The notes beneath the pieces are model-generated. The model had not been told where the DNA came from. It was given only the letters and a program-made list of their open reading frames with translations, and made no database searches. Source: Allacma fusca (Eukaryota; Arthropoda; Collembola; Symphypleona; Sminthuridae). Taken from it: 64,000 bases of DNA. Of this stretch, positions 20,286 through 31,371 are shown piece by piece (the stretch's first letter is position 1; each line of letters starts with the position of its first letter). Both the position numbers and the translations under genes were made by a program. The stretch spans positions 43,993,450 through 44,057,449 of the forward strand of contig OX359250.1 in the NCBI GenBank assembly GCA_947179485.1, written 5' to 3'.

Positions 20286-22190
20286 TAGTGTTTCTGAAAG
20301 GTACCAAAAACACGGACTCGACCCGACTCGTTTTCCTTTTCCCGATCGAAAAAAATCCATTTCTGTTCCCGAAACCGGAACGATATGTTCGAGTCCGGGC
20401 AGGGGTCAAATATCGGAAAAATAAAAATTCCGATTCCAATTACAATACCTGCTTAAATTTAATTTAGATTCCGATTCGAATTCGGATCTATCCAAATAAT
20501 TAATTTTGAATTCCGATACCAATTAATTCAAATACTTTTAAATAATTCCGATTCCAATTCCGATTCTATGCATGTATGATGTAACCTATAATTTATTGTT
20601 ATTTTTGTCATTTTTTAGTCATTCGACCACGTCATTTAAACTGTTTGTTTACTCGAACAGAAAATACGTTTTGCAGGGATTCCTCCGGTAGTCGACCTAG
20701 GTTATATATATATATAGGTTATAACCAGTGGTCGGACTGTACTGTACTTTTTAGTACAGTATTGATAAAAGTACAGCATTGGTACAGTAACGCATCATCA
20801 TTATATTTCGTCAACAAAGCAGAGTACAGTATCTACATCTATTCACAGCATGAACTATTGACACAGTATTGAAAAGCCGCTATAGCAATAAAAACAAGTA
20901 AAGCAAAGCAACGAATTGTTATAAATAATACAAATTCATATAAAGTACAGCAAATTATTGATACACGCAAAGGACCCCATCTAGTAAATTTACGGAGGAA
21001 CTACTTACGTTAGACATTTAGCATACGACATTAAAACGACAAACGAAAGCAGAATGAACGGGCGATATTTGTGATTATACAATATTGACGATTATATACG
21101 TACTTCTATGGGTAAAGCACAGTATTGATAACTATTTATGTATAACTAGTAGAGTAAAGCAAAGTATTGATAACTATTTTTGCATAACTAGTGTAGTAAA
21201 GTAGAGTATTGAAACATATTTCGATGTGCTTTTAAAAGTAAAGCATTGTATTGAAACAATTATCATATCCAGACTACAGTAAAGCACAGTACAGGTAAAG
21301 GCAACTGTACAAAAATAGCACTAGAGTATTGTATTGATGAATCAAAGTCCGACCACTGGTTATAACGTAATGCAGAGAAAAGTCTTTCCACAGTAACCTA
21401 AGTTACTGGAATGCTCAAGATTATAGATGTTACTTGCTGGGGAATTTCCAAAAATTCTGAATCATTCCACCTTTTTGAACAAATTAATTCATTTGTCCCT
21501 TGTGCGGTCCAAAGTTGTTCCACAGAATACGTTGAAACATGTCTTTCATTTTTATTTTATTTCTTTTCTATTGTAGTTGTAGTAATCATAAACAAATGAT
21601 TCTGCCTTTCTTTCCATTTTTATTACTACGATAAAGAACTATTTGTGAAAAAAAACATGTAGAAGTGTAAAATGTAAAAGGTAAAGTTGCTATGTAAAAG
21701 GTCGTAAAGGGCGCTTTATGGCCGTATAAAAATGGAATCGGAATTCTTTGGAATATCATTAAATTCTAATACCGTTACCGATACTTACTTTCCGATTCCG
21801 ATTAGAATTCCAATTCCTAATTTTGCAGTATTTTAATTCCGATTCTAATACTTTAAATTTTCCGATTCTTTTTCGATTCCGATTCCAATTCCGATTCCAA
21901 TTTTCAACCCTGAGTCCGGGACATTTTTGCCTTCCCGGAATCGATCCGGAAAATAAAAGCGGTTCCCGAACCGGTTCCTTTCCGAACGGGCAGAAAATGT
22001 GTAGGATTCCTTCAGGCACAAATGCATGTTTCGCGTTTTTATCCAAAACGGCAGCTTTAACAAACCCTTCCCGAAAACTTTCGCATTTGATTTTTGTACC
22101 CGAAACTGGATTTTAAAATTTAACTTTAAACCGTTGTCCCGAAACCGAACCGGAACCTCGGGAATTCCCGATTACCGAACAGAAACACTA
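20286..22190. mobile_element. hAT-like element with ttccgattcc words, nested
   Basis: The TIR tagtgtttctg pairs with cagaaacacta. The flanks ccaaatac and cccaaaac agree at six of eight positions and may be a decayed TSD. Both outer parts carry ttccgattcc and cccgaaccgg words in opposite orientations. It contains the element at 20726. Confidence 0.75.
20726..21358. mobile_element. hAT-type element with agtacagtattga words
   Basis: The TIR cagtggtcggact pairs with agtccgaccactg, and the perfect 8-bp TSD gttataac is at 20718-20725 and 21359-21366. The 633-bp interior is almost wholly made of degenerate gtaaagcacagtattga units. No coding capacity. This is the innermost, youngest layer of a three-layer nest. 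Confidence 0.93.
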
Positions 22191-22732
22191 CCCAAAACTA
22201 CTCCTTCCCTATATCACAACTTTCAAGGCACAACGGAAAACAGAAAATGTGTGTATGTCGAAATATCCTGTACCTAATAATACTGTATATTATTTATTGC
22301 TACGTTGGTCTGTTCCACGCTGAATTTTTTTTACATCATTGTCGTCCAGGTGTCTGAACAATCGTGTTATAATATACTTTACTTCTCCGCAATTTTACAA
22401 CCATTGTTTTAGTGAAAAAGGTAGGAATTCCCAATTCTAACTTATGCATTCCTCTTCGAAATTATATGCATCAGTTGCATGCCTGTACTCCTACTCGGTG
22501 TCAGTAGCATACCTGCGCCCTTCATATAATATTTATTTATGGAGCCCCTAGCCTAAATTTCCTAGGTGACTATATTTATATCTCAAACTTCCTATAATAT
22601 TTTACTTGCATATAAATACCATTGAACCTTGCCTATATCCTAGCCTAGATTCTTGTTTTCTTCCTTCCTCCCTAGAATTTTTGTCTATAAAAGGACCTAG
22701 ATATAGGTAAGGGGCCCATCTTTGCTCGGAGG

Positions 22733-23125
22733 GAAGACTACATAGGACATATGACTGAGACGGATCAAATGGCAAAGTTAAGGAGACTGAGACTGACTCG
22801 GACTATACTGAACATCCTGGAGGACTGACTGAGACTTATGAAACCACATGTCATTAATGTAGCTCGACTCGAATTAAGTCTTCCAAACGCCTCCAAAAAG
22901 GGTCCAATGTAACTGGACCATTTTGTTTATCTTAGCTGAATAATGTTAATTTCTACACTTCACTTACATTACCACCTCTTCAAGTACTAATTGTCCCTGT
23001 GAAGCACAGGGCTTTTACTAGTTATTTTCGTGTTTCGTCTCTCAAATTTTCAAACTGACTAGGACTGACTTTATGAGTGCTCAGGACGTCAGGACTGACT
23101 CAGAGGATTGGACTCAACGAGGAAT
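22733..23125. repeat. Degenerate gactgactcgga word region
   Basis: Repeated gagactgactcgg, aggactgactgag and similar words continue the style seen just left of 19985 (gactgatggactactgac). The 19993 element was probably inserted in another word-filled element whose outer ends I could not pair. Confidence 0.45.
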
Positions 23126-23184
23126 AGGAATGAAAGAACAAACGAGTATACAACACTGCTGTTAGGCTAAACTACATCCTCTCT

Positions 23185-23375
23185 TCTAAGTTGAAAGAGT
23201 TGATAGTGACCGTGATGGTAAGAATCAAATTTTCGCGCGCGCTAGATGCTTTAAATGTCGACGACCATAGCGTTGTGTAGCTAGCTATTGCATACAACTA
23301 TTTACTGCCTTCGCTATTTACATTTGCCTTTCTGAGCCAGCAAATGCTGGCTGTGCAGTGCTCGTAATACATTGG
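23185..23375. repeat. Dispersed repeat, copy 1 of 3 (family J)
   Basis: Shared with 50797-50925 and 59572-59745. Common phrases include agttgaaagagttgata, gcgcgctagatgc, catcgacgaccatag and caacaatagttggct in variant forms. No terminal repeats were found, so the class is unknown. Confidence 0.6.
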
Positions 23376-23594
23376 CTAGGAGAGTATAAATATATGCGCC
23401 ATACGAAACACACGTAAAACCAATCGTTTTACTGGGATTTGACTATACGTAAAAATACGTGATATTCACGTTGTGAGCAGAACGCAAGGGATGATTGCCT
23501 TATTTCCTTTGATTCGTGTTAATGAATGCTGGGAGAATTACGAATCCCATCAATGCATAATGCATACATTAGGAGGATGGATTAATTGACTTAC

Positions 23595-24239
23595 TAAACC
23601 GCACAACACCGGTGGGGTACAAATGTGCGTGCTTGGAAACCCAGCTGTTGCGCATTCTTGACTTGGTAGAATCTTCAATTCAGCTTCCCTCAAGTCATCA
23701 CCATAAGAATAAATCCCATCTAGGAGATTCAATTTTCCCCACGATTGATATTTGCAGGGACCATTAAATGTTTGACCTTCTTTTGCAAAAGAGACATTTC
23801 TGAATTTCTCCGGCGGTATTACATCGTGTGTGAACATTATAATAGCAAAATCGTGAGATTTTGTAACTCTGTAATATCAATAATATCTCATGTGAGCCAG
23901 TATGAATAAGTTTATTGTATGTTATTGAAAATTATATTCAGAGCAGAATTTAACTCACTTATCAAATTTTGGATGTGGATGGATTGTGCAGATAATTTTG
24001 AACTGTTTGACATAATTTCCATGTCTTTTTAGAGAACCCGCGACGGGATAATAGCGAGTGAAAAATAAATAGTGCACATCTTTGCCGTAGTCACCGAAAC
24101 TTGTGGCAGATGTGATAGCAACCCTGGAATTGATGAGTATCCCATGTCCCGATACTATACTTGGTTTGAGATAGTTTGGTCTATAGCCAAATCCACACAA
24201 ATTTGGATACAAGTTCTGTGCAAGTTTTGTTTTCACTCT
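23595..24239 (-). CDS. Two exons of an inactive serine protease homologue
   Basis: Exon A (24239-23959) and exon B (23868-23595) are joined over an intron of 90 bp with GTGAGT donor and ATTACAG acceptor; the split codon AA|A restores the frame. Exon A reads SGHGILINSRVAITSATSF, the block CGGSLINxxWVLTAAHC of trypsin-like enzymes with His and Cys replaced by Thr and Ser. Across the junction KFDKVTKSHDFAII keeps the catalytic-Asp block (DIAL). Exon B continues through a YQSWGKL segment to ICTPPVLCGL and a GTAAGT donor. With the exon at 9045-8842 the three parts give 252 residues, normal for the fold. A protease-dead homologue is expected. The first exon with a signal peptide was not found, and the acceptor before 24239 has a weak pyrimidine tract. 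Confidence 0.75.
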
Positions 24240-24950
24240 CTGGTATTTTTTTAAACCTATGGTGTTTTTTTATCAAAATATAAATACTATAAGCAATCGT
24301 GATTGGTTATTTGTGTTTAAGAGAACGCATTGCCAACTTCTTCGATGAAGTGCAATTTACGTGAAAAAATTTACTCAGAGATAGAGTTTACTCAGAATTA
24401 CACCAGAGTACATCATTTAAAGGGTACATTTTGTGAGAAGATATTGGAAGTTTTAACCCCACAATTCTATAACCCATTCTGATAAGTACAATTTCAATTA
24501 TTTGTCCCAAATTTTACTGCCCGAAATAACCTCCAAATTGTACAGAAAATAATACCAACCTCAATGCCCCTCCTTACCTCAATGGTTCCTAATACCAATT
24601 TTTTGACAACTGTAAACATTTAATTTACAATACTTAAAATCCATTTATCCAATGATAATACCATAGCAAAGCTTCTTATAATGATTATCTATATCTATCC
24701 TCGGGAAATGTTAATCAAAATGGCATTTAGTCTGCTGCAACTTAATTATTTGAATTACCCTTGGTTATTATTAACCTTTCAAAAATGTTTAATTTATGAA
24801 AATCTGTACTGTTGCAAATATTCCCCCTCTAACATCAAGTTCCTGTCGAACCTCCCACATTATCCATCTCCGAAAACAGAGTGCTAGGGTCAGAAAATCG
24901 AATAAATCCAGAAAGTTGAATGCAATTTCCCTTGTACCAGATTACATATA
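24240..24950. other. No recognisable gene
   Basis: AT-rich flank upstream of the protease homologue. I looked for a signal-peptide exon on the minus strand and found none that joins convincingly. Confidence 0.4.
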
Positions 24951-24971
24951 ACCCAGGGGCAAAGGTGTTCA

Positions 24972-25045
24972 AATGGCTCACAATGGACCCTTTTCTCCTG
25001 GCAGAGTCCGATCGGCATGATATGCACATCCAGTGGTGTACATAT
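24972..25045 (+). repeat. Dispersed repeat shared with 27600-27706
   Basis: The phrases acaatggacccttttctcct, agagtccgatc and gcatgatatgcacat recur at 27600-27706 in the opposite orientation. No ends were defined. A possible pair ccaggggcaaaggtgt (24952) and acacctttgccctgg (about 28336-28350) surrounds both copies but lacks a TSD. Confidence 0.5.
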
Positions 25046-25049
25046 TCTG

Positions 25050-25140
25050 TCCCTTCAAGGAAGTGACGGCGTGGCGCAGCGTACAGAGTAGAGTGCAGAG
25101 CGGTGTCGCTCTTTTGCACCCTTACGCTACGCATCATTTT
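25050..25140 (+). repeat. SINE-like head, copy 1
   Basis: The stretch caaggaagtgacggcgtggc followed by gcagcgtac recurs inverted at about 25661-25621. tggcgcagcgt resembles a tRNA A box. No B box follows at the expected distance, so this copy is partial or not a SINE. Confidence 0.35.
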
Positions 25141-25559
25141 TCGCTCTTGATAAAATACTATTAAAAATAAATGTAGGAAAAACTATTTTTATTGCTTATA
25201 AATATTCTTTGTAAAATATAGTCGTGTTTACACTATAATGAACTTATTAAACGATAGCATTAGGATAGTACGTGTACATTTCTAGTTGACATTTAAATCA
25301 AATCATTCCTTTCAACTTCAGCATGCTTAAGCAATAATAAGTTTTACCTTAAAATTTGAACTTATGTACGGTGCCTTCTATTATATTCATATTATAAAGG
25401 GTATTAGTAATTTGCAATATCTAGAGTTGGTACAATGTCAAAACGAATTCCATGAAATTATGTATTCAAATTAATGTGTATTATGAAACCTAAAAGCTGA
25501 AAAATGCATTCAATGGGTAAAAATGTAAACAAAATACAAAAGTACATGCTCCTTGGTGG

Positions 25560-25661
25560 ATGTGAACCCGAGTCCGTGGTGTAGTGTAAGCGGAAAAAAA
25601 CCAATACCGCTTGGCAATCTGCACGCTACGCCACGCCGTCACTTCTTGGAAGGGAAGAATT
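25560..25661 (-). mobile_element. Possible tRNA-derived SINE head, copy 2
   Basis: On the minus strand tggcgtagcgtgc (25633-25621) resembles an A box and ggttcacatcc (about 25568-25558) a B box, spaced about 55 nt, a normal distance for a tRNA-like polymerase III promoter. The body does not fold into a tRNA by eye, and tail and TSD were not found. Confidence 0.35.
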
Positions 25662-25825
25662 ATTTGAGGCTATATTCCACTCACCAAAACTTTATGACTG
25701 ATTTGCGAGAAATCCAAAGCCCACACAGCCATCCTTATTCTTATTGATCTCGACCTGTCCGTTGATTTAAACTTTCGCGGCGTTGGTGTTACAATGTACT
25801 ATATTATTTCGCGATATAGCCAAGC

Positions 25826-25930
25826 AAGTCGGTGGTATATACAGCAAGCCGAGAAGCACAGCGGGCTGAAACGTTGTCGCAGAGGAGAGCTTTTTCAGCT
25901 CGCTGTGCTTCTCGGCATATACCAACTGCT
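25826..25930. repeat. Inverted repeat, ggtatatacagcaagccgag family
   Basis: cagcaagccgagaagcacagcg is echoed by cgctgtgcttctcgg, giving a hairpin with arms of about 40-50 bp. Part of the same family, with the same ggtggtatatgcagcaagc phrase, stands at 63850-63920. Confidence 0.6.
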
Positions 25931-26790
25931 TGCAGCTTACTGGAAACTCGAAATATTGCTTAATAAATTGTAGATTATCACTTAAAAGTGCTAATCATAA
26001 TTATTATAGACATAAAATTCATCAAAAATCATCAAATTTGGATTAAATTAAGTCTGGTAGTGAGAAAAACTACGTTCGGTTACAGCACTGAAGAATTTGA
26101 GGAGAGGAGAAATTTTAATGGCTGAACTTTGTACACATAAGTGTGGGATTCTTATTAGGAAAAAGCACATGGAATTGAAAGTACTTATTGCAACATTTTT
26201 TATGCATGACGTCAGATAAATTCTGAATTTGTATTGCTGAAGTTATTTGCTCACTATTTTTTAATTACAAGCCTTTACATCCATACATTTGATCTTTATA
26301 TCCCCTAAAAATATCATTAGGAATTAAGGATTGATTTTTAGGAACCATGAACTTTAGTAACAATAGCAATTGAAAAGTGCTGCGCTAATATGAATTCCTT
26401 TCACTTTTCCTATTTTAAATTATCAGTGCGTCCAGTGTCTGAGGCTTCAGTTACATTATTACGGCACAACTGAGATATGTACAAATTATAACAACATAAA
26501 AAATCATATTTGATCAACACGTTGTGCTGATCCACTAACGGGTGAAGCACCATACACTGATTCAACAGCAAGATTTAATAACAATGGAATGGTGGTATTA
26601 AATTGATCAAGCGATTAGTTAAATTCCCGTGTATAGCCAAATATTGAGTTTAGGAGAGAACTTTAGTGGGTTCGAGCGTTGTACCATAATTTTTTGGTGA
26701 TGAATTGCTAATTAGCTATTTGAAACGAATCTTTAGTCTTACAATTAATAGTTCGCAAGTCTTACATGAGATTACTTTGCCCAGCGAAGC
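25931..26790. other. No recognisable gene
   Basis: AT-rich sequence with short frames only and no recognised repeat ends. Confidence 0.4.
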
Positions 26791-26836
26791 GGGCTATTAA
26801 TATTAAGCCTTCTCGACATGCCATGATACGGGATCT

Positions 26837-27533
26837 ATGTGTAAACCATATATAAACTTCGAAATGTTTAAACTATTAGTGCATTCACATTTATTTTCTA
26901 ATATTGAATATTGTTTATCAGTTTGGTCATGTGTTCCAAGTCCTGATATTGAATATTTACAAAACAAAATCAATAAATTATTGTACTCATTCATGTATAG
27001 AATAAACTGCAAAGCACGCGCTATCAAACGAAATAGTATGCATAGGGAACGTATGTTTGTAACCCCTGAAATGCAAAACTTTCTCATGGAAAAATTTAAT
27101 ATATTAACTATACATGAGCGTATACTGTTTAGCAATATGACTCAGCTCAGGTTAAAATTTAAAAATACTTGTAACAAATATAATGACGTGTTCACCTATG
27201 AACCAAATGTTCTAAATGTAAGGCATAGAAATACGTACAAATCCTTATCTCATAAGTCCGTAAGTTTTGAACGTTCAATTAAATTTCGTAATATACATAT
27301 GTGGAATAAGATGCCCCCATCCCTACGTGATTTGGAAAATATAAACTTTTACAGCGACCTGAGAAGATGGATACTATTAAAACGAAGTCCTGACTGTGTT
27401 AGCTAAATATTAATTACTAAAAAAAATACTGTATTTATTCTTCGATGTTGTCCGTCATTGGAAATCATGGATTTAATTCTATGTATGACTTGCCAACTAA
27501 ATCTAAATAAATCAATCAAATCAATCAATCTAT
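26837..27533 (+). mobile_element. LINE 3' end (non-LTR retrotransposon), 5'-truncated
   Basis: A frame at 26837-27406 encodes 189 residues like the region after the catalytic RT core in CR1/jockey/RTE-type LINEs: HSHLFSNIEYCLSVWSC, then a LQNKINKLL helix, then HMWNKMPPSLRDL near the end. The RT core and endonuclease are absent, as expected for 5' truncation. After the stop, about 110 bp of UTR ends in a short aaatcaatc tandem tail (about 27507-27530), a type of tail several LINE clades use in place of poly(A). The exact clade is uncertain. The first ATG is probably an accident of truncation. Confidence 0.75.
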
Positions 27534-27599
27534 AGCAATTTACGGTTTTGTGTATACTCTCACAATTCTCAAGTAATTGCCCCTGTGCGAAGCACAGGT

Positions 27600-27706
27600 C
27601 TTTTACTATAGTGATATGTACACCATTGGAAAGCGCTCAGCACGGGCTTTCCATACATGTGCATATCATGCAGATCGGACTCTGGCAGGAGAAAAGGGTC
27701 CATTGT
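27600..27706 (-). repeat. Dispersed repeat shared with 24972-25045
   Basis: Inverted copy of the acaatggaccctttt family. It is followed by sequence rich in agcctatcctatatcctt words to about 28330. Confidence 0.5.
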
Positions 27707-28345
27707 CAGCCTATCCTATATCCTTCCTATTTATAAAATTTGAACAGAGCCTACATATATGCCTACATTTTAATCGCCGAATAGGTCAGCCTATCCTACA
27801 TCCTTTCTATTTAGGGAGCACCAAGCCTACATATTAGCCTATATTTCATTGAGAAATTAGATCAACCAGTTCTACACCCTTCCTAAATTTTATTTGCTTT
27901 TCGTTACTGACATACTGTTTAAGGGTTTTCTACTCTAATTCTACTACAACATATCTTAGTAAATCCTGTTTGAAATTTGAATTGTGTTCAAACGCAATTT
28001 TTCGTTTCAGTGGTCGAGTTTATACTGTTTCCAATTTACAGAGTATTTTGGAGCTTTAATTTTGGTAAAGTTCTAGCGCATATCAAGGTGAGGTAGCACT
28101 AAATTTTCATGCTTGAACCGCACCATGAAACATACAATCTGCAAGTACCAGTAGAGGAATATTTTTTTAATTTTCATTTTGCTCGTTCCATATACCATTA
28201 AATGAAAATGACGTGTATCAAAAGAGTACATATAGGCTTTCAGGGTAAATTCTTGCACCTTACAAGCCTCTTTAATAAAATCCTTGCACCCTATAAATAG
28301 CCTACAAATAGGCCTATACGTAGGATAGGCGGACACCTTTGCCCT
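27707..28345. repeat. Region of cctatcctatatcc / taggatagg words
   Basis: The left part has repeated agcctatcctacatcc units and the right part their reverse complement (cctatacgtaggatagg), as in the body of the family A and 19993 hATs. It is probably a decayed relative. The ends could not be paired. Confidence 0.45.
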
Positions 28346-29659
28346 GGTGCTTATTCAAAATTGTAAATAACATAATATAAACTGCAAATAACTAACACAA
28401 GAAGATCATATAAGATAGCGCATAGTCATTTATATTACCAAATATAATTGTCATAAATAAGGATGTTGAACACGTACTGTTGAAGTGACAGGGAAATAAA
28501 TTAATGTCTTTTAAGTTACGGGCCGATATTAACCTAATGTAGCCTATGGTTGGAGAATAACCCCTGTTCACCACTCATCATCTTCATCCTCTAATATTCC
28601 TAATATAATATGACAACAGTTTTAGAATTGTGGGCGTTACCCGTTAACAGTAAAAACAAAGAGCAGTTCGAGAGGTTCATCTTCAGGTGCAAAGAAGTTT
28701 CTCATCGTGGGATTTTTATTGGTTGCTAATTCGTGGGTAAAAATATTTCGAAGGGCTGTATTTTTGGCAAACTTACAGACGGTCCATATAATGGTAATAT
28801 CATGTTCTTAATTCGCGTATGGGGTGTTACGTTTACGTACTAATACTGTCAAACAAGATTGAAGCAAGAGAATTCCTATTTTTTAAACCAACTGATAAAC
28901 TCTGTTTCAGTTCCTGAAACTGCAATTTTAAAACTTAAGTGATATTAGGTTCAAATAAATCTTAAAATCTTTAAATTTATTTCAAATGCAGCAATTCGAA
29001 ATACCAGGTCAAACATTACTTTCAAACATTGTTTGTTTTTGAACTAGCTGGATGAAGAGAAGATCGGAACATTTGGTTAAAAATTTTCTAAATAATAGGA
29101 GAATAGTATATTTTGTGCTAGGGGGCTAAAACGTTATTTGACATTAATGGATGATTCGGAGTCATATTCAATTTACCAATATTTTGTACTTGAAAGTGTG
29201 CGGATTACCTGCATTGACAAAGAAGGAAAACGGCTCACACTGCTTCGGTACAACTGAAAAGCATTAATATATTGTTAGGTATGTACGCTAACTACATAGT
29301 GTAAGTAAGTACTCCCAGGAATAACCGATTAAGTTGTGGCTGCTCACATCCATAGGTTACGCTAGCTCTAATTTTAGATTTAAAGTATAAAGTAATTAAA
29401 TACAATTTTGTACAAAGTTAACGAATAAGCACTTCTACACAACTAAGGCCGACAAGTGTCAATGTCCGGTTACACCCTGTGAGATGTAACGTCTAGACTT
29501 AATGTGTAAAAATCGGCTCCAGTAGTCACTTGTCAATGTTAAGACTCTTCCAGACTCTTCAGTGAATAACTGAGTCATTCCTGTAACATCTAGTTTTAGC
29601 TGTTCAATCTCCACTTCGTTTTTCCCTTTAAATTCTGTTTTAATAAAAATTCAATTAGT
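28346..29659. other. No recognisable gene
   Basis: AT-rich single-copy-looking sequence. No domain-bearing frame, array or terminal repeat pair was seen. Confidence 0.4.
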
Positions 29660-29667
29660 CTTCGGAT

Positions 29668-30375
29668 CAAAGATGGGCAAATGAAGCGCCTAAGCCTATA
29701 GCCTGCCTATTTTCTTTGAAAAAAGTACCGCCATCCTATATAGGCCAATAGGCTGTTTCAACAAAAAGAAGAGCCTTAATACCAAGGGTCAAGTACTCTA
29801 ACTGCCTGCCTATTAGCCTATATCTGTCCTAGTGTCATTGCTTGCCTGCCTATATATTTGTTGTATAGCTTCTGACAGCGCTTTGCCAGTCTATATAGGC
29901 GATATAATTTTTTAGTTTTAGTTCCTTTAGTTTTAGATAGTGCAAGCCGTATGCAATGATCACATGCAATTCGAATACCAATGTAGGGGTTTGATTAATT
30001 CTGTAGTAAACTACATAGTATCTAGTGGGAATAAATATGGGACGTATATATACTCTGGCAATAACTGGTATCAAGTAATTCCCGACTCATTGAACATTCG
30101 TTTTGCAAACGTTTTCCCAAAGATCTTGTAATCCTGTCCTAACCAATTCGTGCTTTTAGAATGTTCACCACTAACGCCTAACCTTTACTTGTAGCCTGCC
30201 TGAATAGCCCAGTCCCTTGTTCGGAAGTACCTGAATAGCCTAGATTTTCCCTAAGCCTATATTATAGTGGTGGTTGCCCAGCCTAGAACCTCGCCTAGAT
30301 TTATATCCCAACTTGCCGCATCCTTGAACCTTAGCCTATTATAGGGCCTAGAATCTAGGCAGGCGCCCATGTTTG
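29668..30375 (+). mobile_element. hAT-type element, family A, uninterrupted copy
   Basis: The left end caaagatgggc pairs with gcccatgtttg; the flanks cttcggat (29660-29667) and ctttggat (30376-30383) match at seven of eight. It is 708 bp and non-coding, with gcctgcctat and aggcctata words. It is the empty-site reference for the nested copy at 9893-13264 and shows where each insertion there begins and ends. Confidence 0.9.
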
Positions 30376-30829
30376 CTTTGGATTAATGTAGCACTCCATT
30401 CAAACTTTATTCAGTTTTGCCCCTTCATTCAGTACGATTAATAATTACTTATAATTCAGTTTCATTCCATATATCTCATTAAACGGATACGTAATTAATT
30501 CACGATTTGGCCTTAAATGGTATGTCCATAACCAACTCTTACAATATGTTCAATACTTCTTGTCGCTTACTGTTCAACAGATTACTAGTATTGAAAGAAA
30601 ATTCACAATAGAAATTGTGTTTATGCACTAAATCAAATGGTTAAACTTATTTTCATAAATGTTCATTTGAAGTGATTACGTTCATTATGTTCCACCTGCA
30701 AATTACGCTACACGACGTCTTCAAGGACACTGTTGAGACTGGTGTGAGAATGTCACGATGCACCAAGTAGTGGCACACAACACTGAAATTAATAAGGATA
30801 CCTGGACAATGGGTTGCAACCAGGGTTGG

Positions 30830-31020
30830 AAATGGATTATTATTAATCCGGGATTGTTTTATAAATAATGAATCCCAATCTCAATCCAAGAGTTGGACAA
30901 ACTTGTATCTAATCCTTACTCCTCAATCCCGGCTGAATGAATACATTTTAATACATAATGCTAATCCAATTTAGTTGCATTCTATGAATCAATCCACTCC
31001 AAAATCCACTTCAGTAACAA
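30830..31020. repeat. Degenerate aatccaatcc word region
   Basis: It begins cagggttggaaatgg, like a hAT end, and is filled with taatccaatcc words. A similar stretch lies at 51855-52035, ending in accctgattgcaac. Neither could be bounded by a TSD. Confidence 0.45.
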
Positions 31021-31371
31021 CAGCGATGTCTAAATGAAATGACCTTCCTTCGCGCTTTCAAAAGGCAATTAAAAAAATTCTTCCTACCAATAAATGAAAC
31101 CTTTCAAATGGTTAGCCTTCCATCAGCCCTCCATCAATTTTTAATAATTAATTCACACTTCCTGCAGCCTTACTCCAACAACAACCCTCCTTCATTTCGA
31201 ACCTTCATTTAATACAAAATTATAAAAATGGTATCAAAAGGTGAATGAATTTTGAAGACGAAGTGGTTTTGATCAATAGTATCGTCACATTTGAGTATGA
31301 CGAATGGAAGTTCGTGTAAATATTTGACGACGTTCACACTTCTGACTTCTGACTTGTATGTTAGGCATGAC

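Larger units (their letters stand above)
19993..22724. mobile_element. hAT-type element with CAAAGATGGGC ends, carrying two nested elements
   Basis: The left end caaagatgggcc pairs with ggcccatctttg and the perfect 8-bp TSD ctcggagg is at 19985-19992 and 22725-22732. The TIR matches family A, and the outer parts share its cctatatt/tttcctataa style. Inside lies the element 20286-22190, which in turn contains 20726-21358. It encodes no transposase. Confidence 0.9.

Noticed and set aside
21759-22277. Frames with NRNWNRNRKRIG-like repeats
   Set aside because: By-product of degenerate ttccgattcc words inside a hAT element.
24952-28350. Possible 3.4-kb element bounded by ccaggggcaaaggtgt and acacctttgccctgg
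   Set aside because: The ends match well, but the flanking 8-mers (atataacc, gtgcttat) do not, and the contents look like several unrelated repeats. Kept only as a note.
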